This document shows, in pieces, positions 31,225-38,648 of a stretch of DNA of 64,000 nt (positions are counted from its first letter, which is position 1; each line of letters begins with the position of its first letter). A model generated the notes under the pieces. That model was not told the DNA's origin, did no database searches, and was given only the letters and a program-made list of their open reading frames with translations. This DNA comes from an uncultured Mycoplasmatota bacterium (GTDB lineage Bacteria > Bacillota_I > Bacilli_A > RF39 > UBA660), in NCBI GenBank assembly GCA_900551455.1, contig URVV01000004.1, positions 22,330 to 86,329 of the forward strand, in the 5' to 3' direction. The translations under genes were made by a program, and so were the position numbers.

Positions 31225-33354
31225 TTACCTCTTAATTTCCACAATTTCATAATCCTCAATAATATCTCCCTCTTTAATATCATTAAAGCCATCAATTGTA
31301 ATTCCACATTCAAGTCCCTGTTTAACCTCTTTAACCTGATCCTTTTCTCTAGCAACAGAACCAATACTACCATCATATATAATTATACCATCACGTAATA
31401 TTCTAGCCTTTGCATCTCTTTTAATAATTCCATCAGTAACATAACTACCAGCAATCGTACCAACCTTAGAAAACTTAAACAATTTTCTAACCTCAGCCTG
31501 TCCAAGTACCTTCTCTTCATAAACAGGTTCCAATTTTCCTTTTAAAGCAGCTTCCATTTCCTCTACAACCTTATATATAATATTATATAATCTAATATCG
31601 ACCCCTTTCTCTTTAGCATAAGTAGCTATCTTATTATTAGGTCTAACATTAAATCCTATAATTAAAGCATTCGAAGCTGCTGCTAAAACAACATCACTCT
31701 CACTTATTGCTCCAACACTACTTCTAATAACATTAATTTTTATTCCCTCAACATCAAGTTTAAGTAAAGAGTTCTTAACTGCCTCCTCACTACCTCTAAC
31801 ATCAGCTTTTAAAATAACATTAACTTCTTTCTCTCCAGCTTCAATTCTATTAAACAAATCATCCAAAGAAACTGAAGTATTAGAACTCATATTTCTCTTC
31901 TTAGCAAGTTGTACTCTTTCATTAGCAATATCTTTAGCCTTCCTCTCATTTTCAAAAGCCATAAACTTATCCCCTGCTGAAGGGCATTCACTAAGACCAG
32001 TAATAGATATTGGCATTGAAGGTCCAGCTTCTACCAAATCTTCCCCTTTATCATTTTTAAGAGTACGAACCTTACCAGCATAGTTACCTACAACAATCGC
32101 ATCTCCTAATCTTAAAGTACCATTTTGAATCAATATTGTACACACAACTCCAGCATATTTATCCATTCTAGACTCAATAACAGTACCTGAAGCATATCTA
32201 TTAGGATTAGCCTTAAGCTCCTGCATCTCACTAATTAATAACAAATTATCCAACAACTCATCTATTCCCTGCCCCGTTTTAGCAGAAATATTAACAAATA
32301 AAGTATCTCCACCCCAAGTATCAGGTGTAATACCATTTTGACTCATCTCAGTAAGAACTCTCTCTGGATTAGCATTTGGTTTATCAATCTTATTAACTGC
32401 AACTACAATAGGAACACCTGCTGCCTTCGCATGATCGATTGCTTCTTTCGTCTGTGGCATTACTCCATCATCAGCAGCTACAATAATAATAACAATATCA
32501 GTAATACTAGCTCCTCTAGCACGCATCTCTGTAAAAGCCTCGTGTCCCGGAGTATCTATAAAAGTAATTGGTTTACCATTATAAATAATTTGATAAGCCC
32601 CAATATGTTGAGTAATCCCCCCAGCTTCCCCAGCTACAACATTAGTCTTCCTAATCGTATCTAGTAAAGTAGTCTTACCGTGATCAACGTGTCCCATAAT
32701 AGTAATTACTGGAGGTCTCTCCACTAAATCATTTGGATCATCAATAATTTCTAACTCTTCAAAATTAAATTCATCTCTAGTCGTATCCTTCTTTAAAGTC
32801 TTTCCATACTCCAAAGAAAGAATTTCTGCAGTTTCAAAATCAATAACTGCATTAAGATTCATAATCTTCCCCAAACTCATTAACTTTTTAATAATCTCAG
32901 CCACATTCTTATCAAGAACCTTCGCTAAATCACTAACAGACATCCCTTCAGTATACAAAATAATTGAATCATCCTCAGTTTTAACATTAGATTGTAACTT
33001 CTCTCTATGCTTATACATCTCTTTCTTCTGTTGAGCAAAATTATTCTCTTTTTTCTCTTTCCCATCTTTTTTAGGATTTTTCTTTTTCTTTTTAACTGTA
33101 GCTACAACTTCTACCTCTTCAAGTTCCTCTTCATAAGAGTCTTCAAATGTCTCATTATCAAAACTATCAACATTCTCATCATTATCATCCTCAAGTTCAC
33201 TATCATTAGCAATCTCATTATCAAGTAAAATAATATCATCATCAGATAACATCGCATCCTCTTGATTAGCCTTAATTCCTAACTTACCACACAAATCAAT
33301 AATCTCAGCCACACTCTTATCAACATCATTTGCATATTCTAATACAGTCATCAT
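31225..33354 (-). CDS. infB: Translation initiation factor IF-2
   Basis: About 709 residues from the ATG 9 nt after GGAGGTG (a TTG two codons earlier is also possible). An acidic/lysine-rich N-terminal region (residues ~40-120) is followed by the IF2_N module and the GTPase: G1 GHVDHGKTTLLD, G3 DTPGHEAF, G4 NKID. Domains II-IV follow, ending VEEMEAALKG...GLECGITIDGFNDIKEGDIIEDYEIVEI. It positions initiator tRNA on the 30S subunit. The N-terminal region is short, as in many Bacilli. Confidence 0.97.
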   Translation of the reverse strand: MMTVLEYANDVDKSVAEIIDLCGKLGIKANQEDAMLSDDDIILLDNEIANDSELEDDNDENVDSFDNETFEDSYEEELEEVEVVATVKKKKKNPKKDGKEKKENNFAQQKKEMYKHREKLQSNVKTEDDSIILYTEGMSVSDLAKVLDKNVAEIIKKLMSLGKIMNLNAVIDFETAEILSLEYGKTLKKDTTRDEFNFEELEIIDDPNDLVERPPVITIMGHVDHGKTTLLDTIRKTNVVAGEAGGITQHIGAYQIIYNGKPITFIDTPGHEAFTEMRARGASITDIVIIIVAADDGVMPQTKEAIDHAKAAGVPIVVAVNKIDKPNANPERVLTEMSQNGITPDTWGGDTLFVNISAKTGQGIDELLDNLLLISEMQELKANPNRYASGTVIESRMDKYAGVVCTILIQNGTLRLGDAIVVGNYAGKVRTLKNDKGEDLVEAGPSMPISITGLSECPSAGDKFMAFENERKAKDIANERVQLAKKRNMSSNTSVSLDDLFNRIEAGEKEVNVILKADVRGSEEAVKNSLLKLDVEGIKINVIRSSVGAISESDVVLAAASNALIIGFNVRPNNKIATYAKEKGVDIRLYNIIYKVVEEMEAALKGKLEPVYEEKVLGQAEVRKLFKFSKVGTIAGSYVTDGIIKRDAKARILRDGIIIYDGSIGSVAREKDQVKEVKQGLECGITIDGFNDIKEGDIIEDYEIVEIKR

Positions 33355-33367
33355 TTTCAAACACCTC

Positions 33368-33631
33368 CTAATTGTTTATTATATTCTTAATATCCTCATA
33401 TACCTTATCAGATATTGTCGTCTCCAAAGCTTTTTCTAATATTTTAGATTTAATAGCCTTCTCCAAAACATCAATATCTTTTTTAATATATGCTCCTCTT
33501 CCATTAACTTTACCCGTCATATCCACAGAAACTACCCCATCACTACCTCTTACAATCCTAAGTAATTCCTTTTTTGGTAATTTCTCTCTTGTAACGATAC
33601 AACTTCTCATAGGCTCTTTCCTAATCTTCAT
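33368..33631 (-). CDS. rnpM: RNase P modulator RnpM (YlxR, DUF448)
   Basis: An 87-residue YlxR family protein. Signature: EPMRSCIVTREKLPKKELLRIVR followed by GRGAYIKKD. The family was described as an RNA-binding modulator of RNase P in B. subtilis. It overlaps the nusA end by 11 nt and precedes infB, the standard place. Confidence 0.95.
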   Translation of the reverse strand: MKIRKEPMRSCIVTREKLPKKELLRIVRGSDGVVSVDMTGKVNGRGAYIKKDIDVLEKAIKSKILEKALETTISDKVYEDIKNIINN

Positions 33632-34691
33632 CTAATTCTCCAATTTTCTTAATAGAAATTTTATACTTAGTAAGTCTTGAAGCCAATTTAACATTTTGCC
33701 CCTTTTTACCAATCGCCAAAGAAGAATTTTCATCATTAACAATCGCTAAAGCCTCTCTATTCTTCTCATCAACAATTCTAACATCAACATCCTTTGCTGG
33801 ACTAAGAGCATTCTGAATAAACTTAACAGGATCCTTATCATATAAAATAACATCTATTTTCTCTCCATTAAGTTGTTCTAAAACCCTATTAATTCTAGAA
33901 CCTTTCTCTCCAATAATAGCCCCAACAGGATCAACCTTATCATATTCCGAATAAACAGCAATCTTACTTCTATTACCCGCATCTCTAGCTACAGAATACA
34001 ATACAACAGTTCCATCACTAAGTTCAGGAATCTCACTTTCAAGTAATCTTTTAACAAAACCATAATGACTCCTAGATAAAAGAATAAATAATCCCTTAGA
34101 TCCAAATTCAATTTTAGAAACATATACCTTAATTGAAGATCCCATTACTAACTTTTCCCCAGGAATAATTTCATCCTTTGGAAGTACACCGTGTGCTCTA
34201 CCTAAATCAACATAATAATTTTTAGAATCCTCTCTAGATAAAGTCCCAACTAAAATTTCATCCTGTTTATCTTGAAATTCCTCTGTAACTAAATTCTTTT
34301 CTGCTTCCTTAACCTTTTGTACAATTATTTGCTTAGCAGACAAAACAGCAACTCTTCCAAACTCCTCTGGAATAATTTTAACCTCTGTATCAATAGTTTC
34401 TCCAACTTGAATATCAACTACTATCTTTCTCGCATCCTCAAGAGAAATAATACTCTCATTATCCTTATCTTCTTCATCAATTGTCTCTACAACAGTTTTA
34501 TAAGTAAATAATCTAATTTGTCCTGTTTCTGGATTAACTGTTGCCTTAACATTCTGAATACCAGTATTCTTCTTATAAGCATTTGCCATTGCTGCTTCCA
34601 TACCCTCAATAACAATTTTCTTATCAATACCCTTCTCAGCTACTAAACTATCAACAGCCTTAATAAATTCTTTTGCTTGCTTACTATTCAT
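33621..34691 (-). CDS. nusA: Transcription termination/antitermination factor NusA
   Basis: About 356 residues from the ATG preceded by AGGGTGGT; the earlier in-frame start adds 10 basic residues unlike the family. N-terminal RNAP-binding domain (SKQAKEFIKAVDSLVAEKGIDKKIVIEGMEAAMANAYKKN), S1 domain (DEILVGTLSREDSKNYYVDLGRAHGVLPKDEIIPGE), then KH1 and KH2 (DKVDPVGAIIGEKGSRINRVLEQLNGEKIDVILYD; SSLAIGKKGQNVKLASRLTKYKISI). It has no C-terminal acidic repeats, as in other Bacillota. It overlaps rimP by 8 nt. Confidence 0.97.
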   Translation of the reverse strand: MNSKQAKEFIKAVDSLVAEKGIDKKIVIEGMEAAMANAYKKNTGIQNVKATVNPETGQIRLFTYKTVVETIDEEDKDNESIISLEDARKIVVDIQVGETIDTEVKIIPEEFGRVAVLSAKQIIVQKVKEAEKNLVTEEFQDKQDEILVGTLSREDSKNYYVDLGRAHGVLPKDEIIPGEKLVMGSSIKVYVSKIEFGSKGLFILLSRSHYGFVKRLLESEIPELSDGTVVLYSVARDAGNRSKIAVYSEYDKVDPVGAIIGEKGSRINRVLEQLNGEKIDVILYDKDPVKFIQNALSPAKDVDVRIVDEKNREALAIVNDENSSLAIGKKGQNVKLASRLTKYKISIKKIGELDED

Positions 34692-34938
34692 TTTTACCAC
34701 CCTTCTCTTTCGTAGATACATCTAATATGTAACTATCCTTAATAAAATCAGCTTTATCTAAAAGAGGATTAATCACATTAGTAACTTCGACACAAGTATC
34801 AATATCGATAATATCATCACGGTCAATAACAATTCTCAAAAAATAATTATTCCCCTCTTTTTCATAAACAATACTATCAATTGATATTCCTAATTTATTA
34901 ACCTCATCACTGATTAAATCTCTAATTTTATCTTCCAT
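34684..34938 (-). CDS. rimP: Ribosome maturation factor RimP, N-terminal domain only
   Basis: An 84-residue protein matching the RimP N-terminal domain (INKLGISIDSIVYEKEGNNYFLRIVIDRDDIIDIDTCVEVTNVINPLLDKAD). Typical RimP proteins have ~150 residues with a C-terminal Sm-like domain; here the product ends STKEKGGKNE at the nusA start, so that domain is absent. The nusA reading frame continues cleanly, so I see no frameshift remnant. First gene of the nusA-infB-truB operon; a ribosome site GGAGGCG precedes it. Confidence 0.85.
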   Translation of the reverse strand: MEDKIRDLISDEVNKLGISIDSIVYEKEGNNYFLRIVIDRDDIIDIDTCVEVTNVINPLLDKADFIKDSYILDVSTKEKGGKNE

Positions 34939-34969
34939 AACGCCTCCTTTAAAGATTAAATCAACAATA

Positions 34970-34996
34970 AAGAGTGGATTTTAAGCCACTCTTTGT
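34970..34996 (-). other. Leader hairpin before rimP
   Basis: Minus-strand stem AAAGAGTGG-8 nt-CCACTCTTT followed by a weak T-rich run (ATTGTT), between the operon promoter and rimP. It may act as an attenuator or NusA-sensitive leader structure, but the T-run is poor. Confidence 0.4.
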
Positions 34997-35010
34997 CAAG
35001 ATATAAATAA

Positions 35011-35039
35011 ATTATATCATATAAATCACAGATATACAA
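35011..35039 (-). promoter_or_regulatory. Sigma-A promoter of the rimP-nusA-infB operon
   Basis: On the minus strand TTGTAT (35039-35034), a 17-nt spacer and TATAAT (35016-35011). It lies about 73 nt before rimP. Confidence 0.7.
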
Positions 35040-35085
35040 TAAAAAAATAATAAAAAAACTCTCATAAAGTGACATTTTTTCAAAT

Positions 35086-35113
35086 AAAAACTCGAACTAT
35101 AAAAATTCGAGTA
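35086..35113 (-). terminator. Terminator of tRNA-Arg
   Basis: Minus-strand stem ACTCGAA-9 nt-TTCGAGT followed by TTTTA, just 10 nt past the tRNA 3' end. Confidence 0.75.
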
Positions 35114-35122
35114 AATATCAAC

Positions 35123-35199
35123 TGGCGCGCCCATAGGGATTCGAACCCCAAACCTTTTGGTCCGTAGCCAAACGCTCTATCCAATTGAGCTATGGGCGC
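35123..35199 (-). tRNA. tRNA-Arg (anticodon ACG)
   Basis: A 77-nt cloverleaf including encoded CCA. The acceptor stem is GCGCCCA paired with TGGGCGC; the D arm is standard. The anticodon stem TTTGG/CCAAA surrounds loop CTACGGA, giving anticodon ACG (A34 expected to become inosine). The T arm has loop TTCGAAT. Confidence 0.95.
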
Positions 35200-35276
35200 A
35201 AATCAAAAATGTATACATATTATATAACCATTTTTGAAAAAAGTAAATACCTATCTTTTACTTCCATCTAAATTAA

Positions 35277-35783
35277 TCATATTTTTAGATTAATCTCCTT
35301 CTCACTAGAATCAAGAAATCTAATCTTAACTCCACAAACTTTAAACATCCTAATAGAAGCTTCCATCTCATCACTATGATGATCATAATCATATGCCTTA
35401 GCATATATTACTTCCTTAATTCCTGACTGAATAATTATCTTTGCACACTCATTACAAGGAAATAAATCAACATATATCTTTGCTCCTTCTAATTCCTTTC
35501 TACTACCACGATAATTAATAATTGCATTCATCTCCCCATGGCAAACATACAAATACTTCGTATCAAGTTTTTCACCTTCCCTATCCCACGGAAAAACCTC
35601 ATCTCCATACCCATTTGGTGTTCCATTATAACCAATTGATAAAATTCTATTATCACTAGAAACAATACAAGCCCCCACCTGAGTATTAGGATCCTTACTC
35701 CTCATCGCAGATAATTTAGCCACCCCCATAAAATATTCATCCCAAGTTAAATAATTCTTTCTTTGCTTATTAATCTTTTTCAC
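35277..35783 (-). CDS. dCMP/deoxycytidylate deaminase, ComEB type
   Basis: A 168-residue zinc deaminase. The active site is HGEMNAI (His and catalytic Glu) with PCNEC downstream supplying the two zinc cysteines. The N-terminal YFMGVAKLSAMRSKDPNTQVGACIV is typical of the family that converts dCMP to dUMP for thymidylate synthesis. Its start overlaps the yidD end by 14 nt. Confidence 0.92.
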   Translation of the reverse strand: MKKINKQRKNYLTWDEYFMGVAKLSAMRSKDPNTQVGACIVSSDNRILSIGYNGTPNGYGDEVFPWDREGEKLDTKYLYVCHGEMNAIINYRGSRKELEGAKIYVDLFPCNECAKIIIQSGIKEVIYAKAYDYDHHSDEMEASIRMFKVCGVKIRFLDSSEKEINLKI

Positions 35784-36003
35784 ATTTACCTCCTCTTATA
35801 GGTATCGGATCATATCCTCCCCTATTAAAACAATTACATCTCAATATTCTCTTAACAGTTAAATACATTCCCCTAAAAAAGCCATATTCACTCAATACAC
35901 CTATTGCATATTCAGAACAACTAGGTCTAAATTTACAATAACTATGCCATCTTCCTGGAATCTTTTGATAAAGTTTAATTAAATATATCATTAAATACTT
36001 CAT
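35770..36003 (-). CDS. yidD: YidD membrane protein insertion efficiency factor
   Basis: A 77-residue YidD: LIKLYQKIPGRWHSYCKFRPSCSEYAIGVLSEYGFFRGMYLTVKRILRCNCFNRGGYDPIP with the conserved cysteine pattern. It assists insertion of membrane proteins with YidC. Usually found near rpmH-rnpA-yidC; here it is separate and overlaps its neighbours (1 nt with the kinase, 14 nt with the deaminase). Confidence 0.94.
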   Translation of the reverse strand: MKYLMIYLIKLYQKIPGRWHSYCKFRPSCSEYAIGVLSEYGFFRGMYLTVKRILRCNCFNRGGYDPIPIRGGKCEKD

Positions 36004-36923
36004 TACTTATTCACAAACAACTTATTAATATTCTTCCTAGGTATCATCATCTGAATATCCCTATCAATCGTAATCTCATAATCTTTAACAATTTTATCCA
36101 ACTTCTCCCCATCAATACACCATGGCTTTTTTGGCTTCTTTACAAACTTAATTTTCAACTTATTCGCCTTATATGAATAAATTCCCGGAACCTTATGAAC
36201 ATCATACATTGTTAAAAAATACAAACTTCTAATAATATCCTTCTTCTTACATATATTACAAAGTAATACCTCAAACTTATTATCATCTAATTTAACATCT
36301 CTATAAAAATTATTAATTCCAGAAATTCTATTAGCACTAGAAACAATTATGAAAGAAAATAATCCCCTATACTCAACCCCATCTACCTCATATATAATCT
36401 CATTAAGTTTAGTCTTATCAAAAAATGATTTAACACCCTCTCTTAAATAAGCCAAATACCCTAATCTCTTTTTAAGTTCCCTAGGAGTCTCATATGCTAT
36501 ATCAGTAAACTTACCAATTCCCGCTACATAAATAAACGGTCTCCCATTAATAAGGCAAATATCTACATTCTTAACTACCCCCTCAAGTGTTAATTTAAGA
36601 TTACCAATCATATTTTTCCCATACCCCATCATTACTCCAATATCATTAGTAGTTCCACAAGGTATATGAGCACAAACCAATCGTTTACTACGCATATAAT
36701 TACCCATTACAGATTCATTAAAAGTTCCATCTCCTCCAATAGACAAAACCAAATCTACAAACTCAAGATTCTTAACAATTTCACTAGCATGCCCCTTATA
36801 TTCAGTATAATATATCTTGCTCTCATACCCATAATCATTAAGTATCTTCTCAAATTGTGGTAAATACTTAAAATTAACCTTTCTCCCACTATGAGGATTA
36901 TAAATAATAGCACATTTTTTCAT
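36003..36923 (-). CDS. dgkB: Diacylglycerol/lipid kinase, YegS/DgkB family
   Basis: A 306-residue lipid kinase: IYNPHSGRK, the nucleotide loop VLSIGGDGTFNESVMGN, CGTTNDIGVMMGYGKN and the C-terminal beta domain ending KKPWCIDGEKLDKI. It returns diacylglycerol released from lipoteichoic acid synthesis to phosphatidate. The symbol is by family; YegS-like lipid specificity cannot be decided. It is in an overlapping cluster with yidD and the deaminase. Confidence 0.88.
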   Translation of the reverse strand: MKKCAIIYNPHSGRKVNFKYLPQFEKILNDYGYESKIYYTEYKGHASEIVKNLEFVDLVLSIGGDGTFNESVMGNYMRSKRLVCAHIPCGTTNDIGVMMGYGKNMIGNLKLTLEGVVKNVDICLINGRPFIYVAGIGKFTDIAYETPRELKKRLGYLAYLREGVKSFFDKTKLNEIIYEVDGVEYRGLFSFIIVSSANRISGINNFYRDVKLDDNKFEVLLCNICKKKDIIRSLYFLTMYDVHKVPGIYSYKANKLKIKFVKKPKKPWCIDGEKLDKIVKDYEITIDRDIQMMIPRKNINKLFVNK

Positions 36924-37054
36924 AACTCACCCCAGTCACTTTCATTTTATCATAATATTAGTATTTTTCCTATATTTCTCAATAAAAAACTACATATCTA
37001 CATTTATGTCTATTATCTTTTATCTTTCCCTTTCTCTAACAATTCTTTATAACA

Positions 37055-37417
37055 TCATTTCATATTATTATCAATCCAAGTCATAATAACCTCAACTATA
37101 TAATTAACCTCTCTATCAGAGAGAACTATCCCCTTACTAATATGATGCCACTTTTCAATACATCCTCTACAACAAGTAGCACTAGCATGCTGTGCCACAA
37201 ATACAGGATGTCCCCTCATCGGAGTTTGTTTTCCATCATTAACCAATCTTCCGTCTCTAATTCTTTTATTAACAAAATCATAAGCATGCTCCTGGATCTT
37301 CTCAATACCCTTTTCTCTAATATAAAGTATATCCTTATCACTAAGTCTAAAACTACTTCTAAACTTAGACCTCTGGAGCCTATCCAATACTGTATAAATT
37401 CTATCATCTACACCCAT
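37055..37417 (-). CDS. DUF4186 family protein
   Basis: A 120-residue protein. Family signature NDGKQTPMRGHPVFVAQHASATCCRGCIEKWHHI, with conserved His/Cys that may bind metal. Function unknown. It is separated from the lipid kinase by a 130-nt gap and followed upstream by the coat-like gene. Confidence 0.85.
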   Translation of the reverse strand: MGVDDRIYTVLDRLQRSKFRSSFRLSDKDILYIREKGIEKIQEHAYDFVNKRIRDGRLVNDGKQTPMRGHPVFVAQHASATCCRGCIEKWHHISKGIVLSDREVNYIVEVIMTWIDNNMK

Positions 37418-37453
37418 ATCTATATCACAACAACATTATAACATAAACAACTA

Positions 37454-37481
37454 AAAAGAAAAGACCTATTTTAGGTCTTTA
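37454..37481 (-). terminator. Terminator of the CotD-like gene
   Basis: Minus-strand stem AAAGACCTA-AAA-TAGGTCTTT followed by TCTTTT. Confidence 0.8.
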
Positions 37482-37492
37482 CAAATCTATTA

Positions 37493-37849
37493 TTATCTAA
37501 ATTGACAACAAGAACCACATTGTTGATTAGTAACAACATTTTCTTCACTGCAAGTATAATGCGGTTGATATGTATGTCTAAATATATGGTTGTTAATTAT
37601 CTTAGTATTTATTGGACATATATGTTTAACTTCGTGTACAATATTTCTTTGAATACATCTTTCTCTACCAGCCTCTACTATAGGTCCAGATTGCATACCA
37701 AAACTCATATCATTAACTTCATTCATATTAACATTTTGGTTAACATTAGTATTGGTATTAGTATTCATATTACTATTATTAATATTTATATCGATTCCAT
37801 CCCCTAATCCATAATTCATGTCTGGTCTAAAATCATCGTTATATAACAT
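37493..37849 (-). CDS. CotD-like inner spore coat protein
   Basis: A 118-residue protein. The N-terminus is Asn/Asp-rich (MNTNTNTNVNQNVNMNEVND), low complexity. The C-terminus (IVHEVKHICPINTKIINNHIFRHTYQPHYTCSEENVV...QQCGSCCQF) has the His/Cys-rich pattern of CotD coat proteins. GGAGGA precedes the start. A mother-cell-type -10 lies upstream. It supports endospore formation. Confidence 0.75.
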   Translation of the reverse strand: MLYNDDFRPDMNYGLGDGIDININNSNMNTNTNTNVNQNVNMNEVNDMSFGMQSGPIVEAGRERCIQRNIVHEVKHICPINTKIINNHIFRHTYQPHYTCSEENVVTNQQCGSCCQFR

Positions 37850-37872
37850 ATTTTTTTCCTCCTATCTATTCT

Positions 37873-37881
37873 TATAATATG
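37873..37881 (-). promoter_or_regulatory. Possible sigma-K/E-type -10 element for the CotD-like gene
   Basis: On the minus strand CATATTATA fits CATAnnnTA, the remembered late mother-cell -10, about 30 nt before the start. The -35 AC is at longer-than-usual spacing, so support is weak. Confidence 0.35.
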
Positions 37882-38104
37882 ACATATATAAAATAATGAC
37901 TGTGATAAAATCACAAAAAATTATGTTATAGAAAAACATTATATACTATAAATTAACCTCATTACAATACAATAAAACAAATAATCCCAGCAATAAAAAA
38001 GAAAGATAAATGAAGTTGCCAATGAAAAATAGACCCTTTCAACAGTAAAACTTTTCTATAATTAGGTGTATTGATGTACCTTATGTATTAATGAGAATAA
38101 TCAG

Positions 38105-38443
38105 TTAATTTAGCGAACTGTTTCTACATAAGCTTTCCTTCTTTTCCAAAATTTTTAATGTAGATACTACAATTTCATAAATATTAAGACTTAGTTCCAT
38201 ATAAACATCATCTTCTAAATGAGTAGGTAGGTCACTTAATGTTCTATATAGATAATATTTAATATTTACTTCATTAATATTTAGTATTTGAGATGTTTCT
38301 TTTATTTTATATCCTATACAATAATATAAATAAAATATTCTATTAATAAGAATAAATTTTTTAGTTAATGATATTTTAGGTATTTTAGTAATTTTATCCT
38401 TAACACTTAAAGGAAATTCTAAATGTTCTATGGTTATTTTTAT
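38105..38443 (-). CDS. Sigma-70 region-4-like HTH protein with apparent AUA start
   Basis: 112 codons from an ATA at 38443, eight bases after a strong AAAGGAGG ribosome site; no ATG, GTG or TTG lies in reach, and an in-frame stop is two codons upstream. The protein (FPLSVKDKITKIPKISLTKKFILINRIFYLYY, then KIKETSQILNINEVNIKYYLYRTLSDLP) resembles sigma region 4 or small regulators of mobile elements. It lies just outside element B, downstream of tRNA-Gly. It may be a relic of an earlier insertion whose ATG mutated to ATA, or use a rare start. Confidence 0.55.
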   Translation of the reverse strand: MKITIEHLEFPLSVKDKITKIPKISLTKKFILINRIFYLYYCIGYKIKETSQILNINEVNIKYYLYRTLSDLPTHLEDDVYMELSLNIYEIVVSTLKILEKKESLCRNSSLN

Positions 38444-38466
38444 TTGTTAATCCTCCTTTCATATAT

Positions 38467-38498
38467 GAAAAAATCCCATATCAACAAGTGATATAGGA
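38467..38498 (-). terminator. Hairpin-T-run ahead of the region-4-like gene
   Basis: Minus-strand stem TCCTATATCA-5 nt-TGATATGGGA followed by TTTTTTC. It lies right before the ribosome site of the 38105-38443 gene, so it could be an attenuator of that gene. Confidence 0.65.
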
Positions 38499-38507
38499 TA
38501 TTCTATA

Positions 38508-38535
38508 AAAATAAAACTCACACAAAAGTGTGAGT
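38508..38535 (-). terminator. Original terminator of tRNA-Gly, now separated from it
   Basis: Minus-strand stem ACTCACAC-TTTT-GTGTGAGT followed by TTTATTTTT. It directly follows the left copy of the 11-bp att repeat. In the uninterrupted chromosome it would sit just downstream of the tRNA 3' end. Confidence 0.7.
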
Positions 38536-38541
38536 AATTCT

Positions 38542-38552
38542 CTCAATGGAGC
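38542..38552. repeat. Left attachment repeat (attL) of element B
   Basis: CTCAATGGAGC, identical to 46578-46588. To its left lies the tRNA-type terminator; to its right, element sequence. Confidence 0.7.
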
Positions 38553-38588
38553 CGTAGTTGAGTGATTACACAACTTTTTCTCACATGA

Positions 38589-38611
38589 GGATGATATATA
38601 AATCATCCATC
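38589..38611 (+). repeat. Subterminal inverted repeat, left copy
   Basis: A 23-bp sequence matching the reverse complement of 46467-46489 at 22 of 23 positions. The left copy is itself a perfect hairpin (GGATGAT-6 nt-ATCATCC). It lies about 40 bp inside the left end of element B. Possible recombinase or accessory-factor site. Confidence 0.65.
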
Positions 38612-38648
38612 TATAAATATTATAGCACTTTTTTTGTTTTAATAATAT

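Noticed and set aside
38540..38612. tRNA-like segment (GGAGCCGTAGTTGAGTGATTACAC) at the left end of element B, with a T-arm-like piece at the right end
   Set aside because: Anticodon and T stems do not pair and the acceptor has no partner; treated as element-end sequence.
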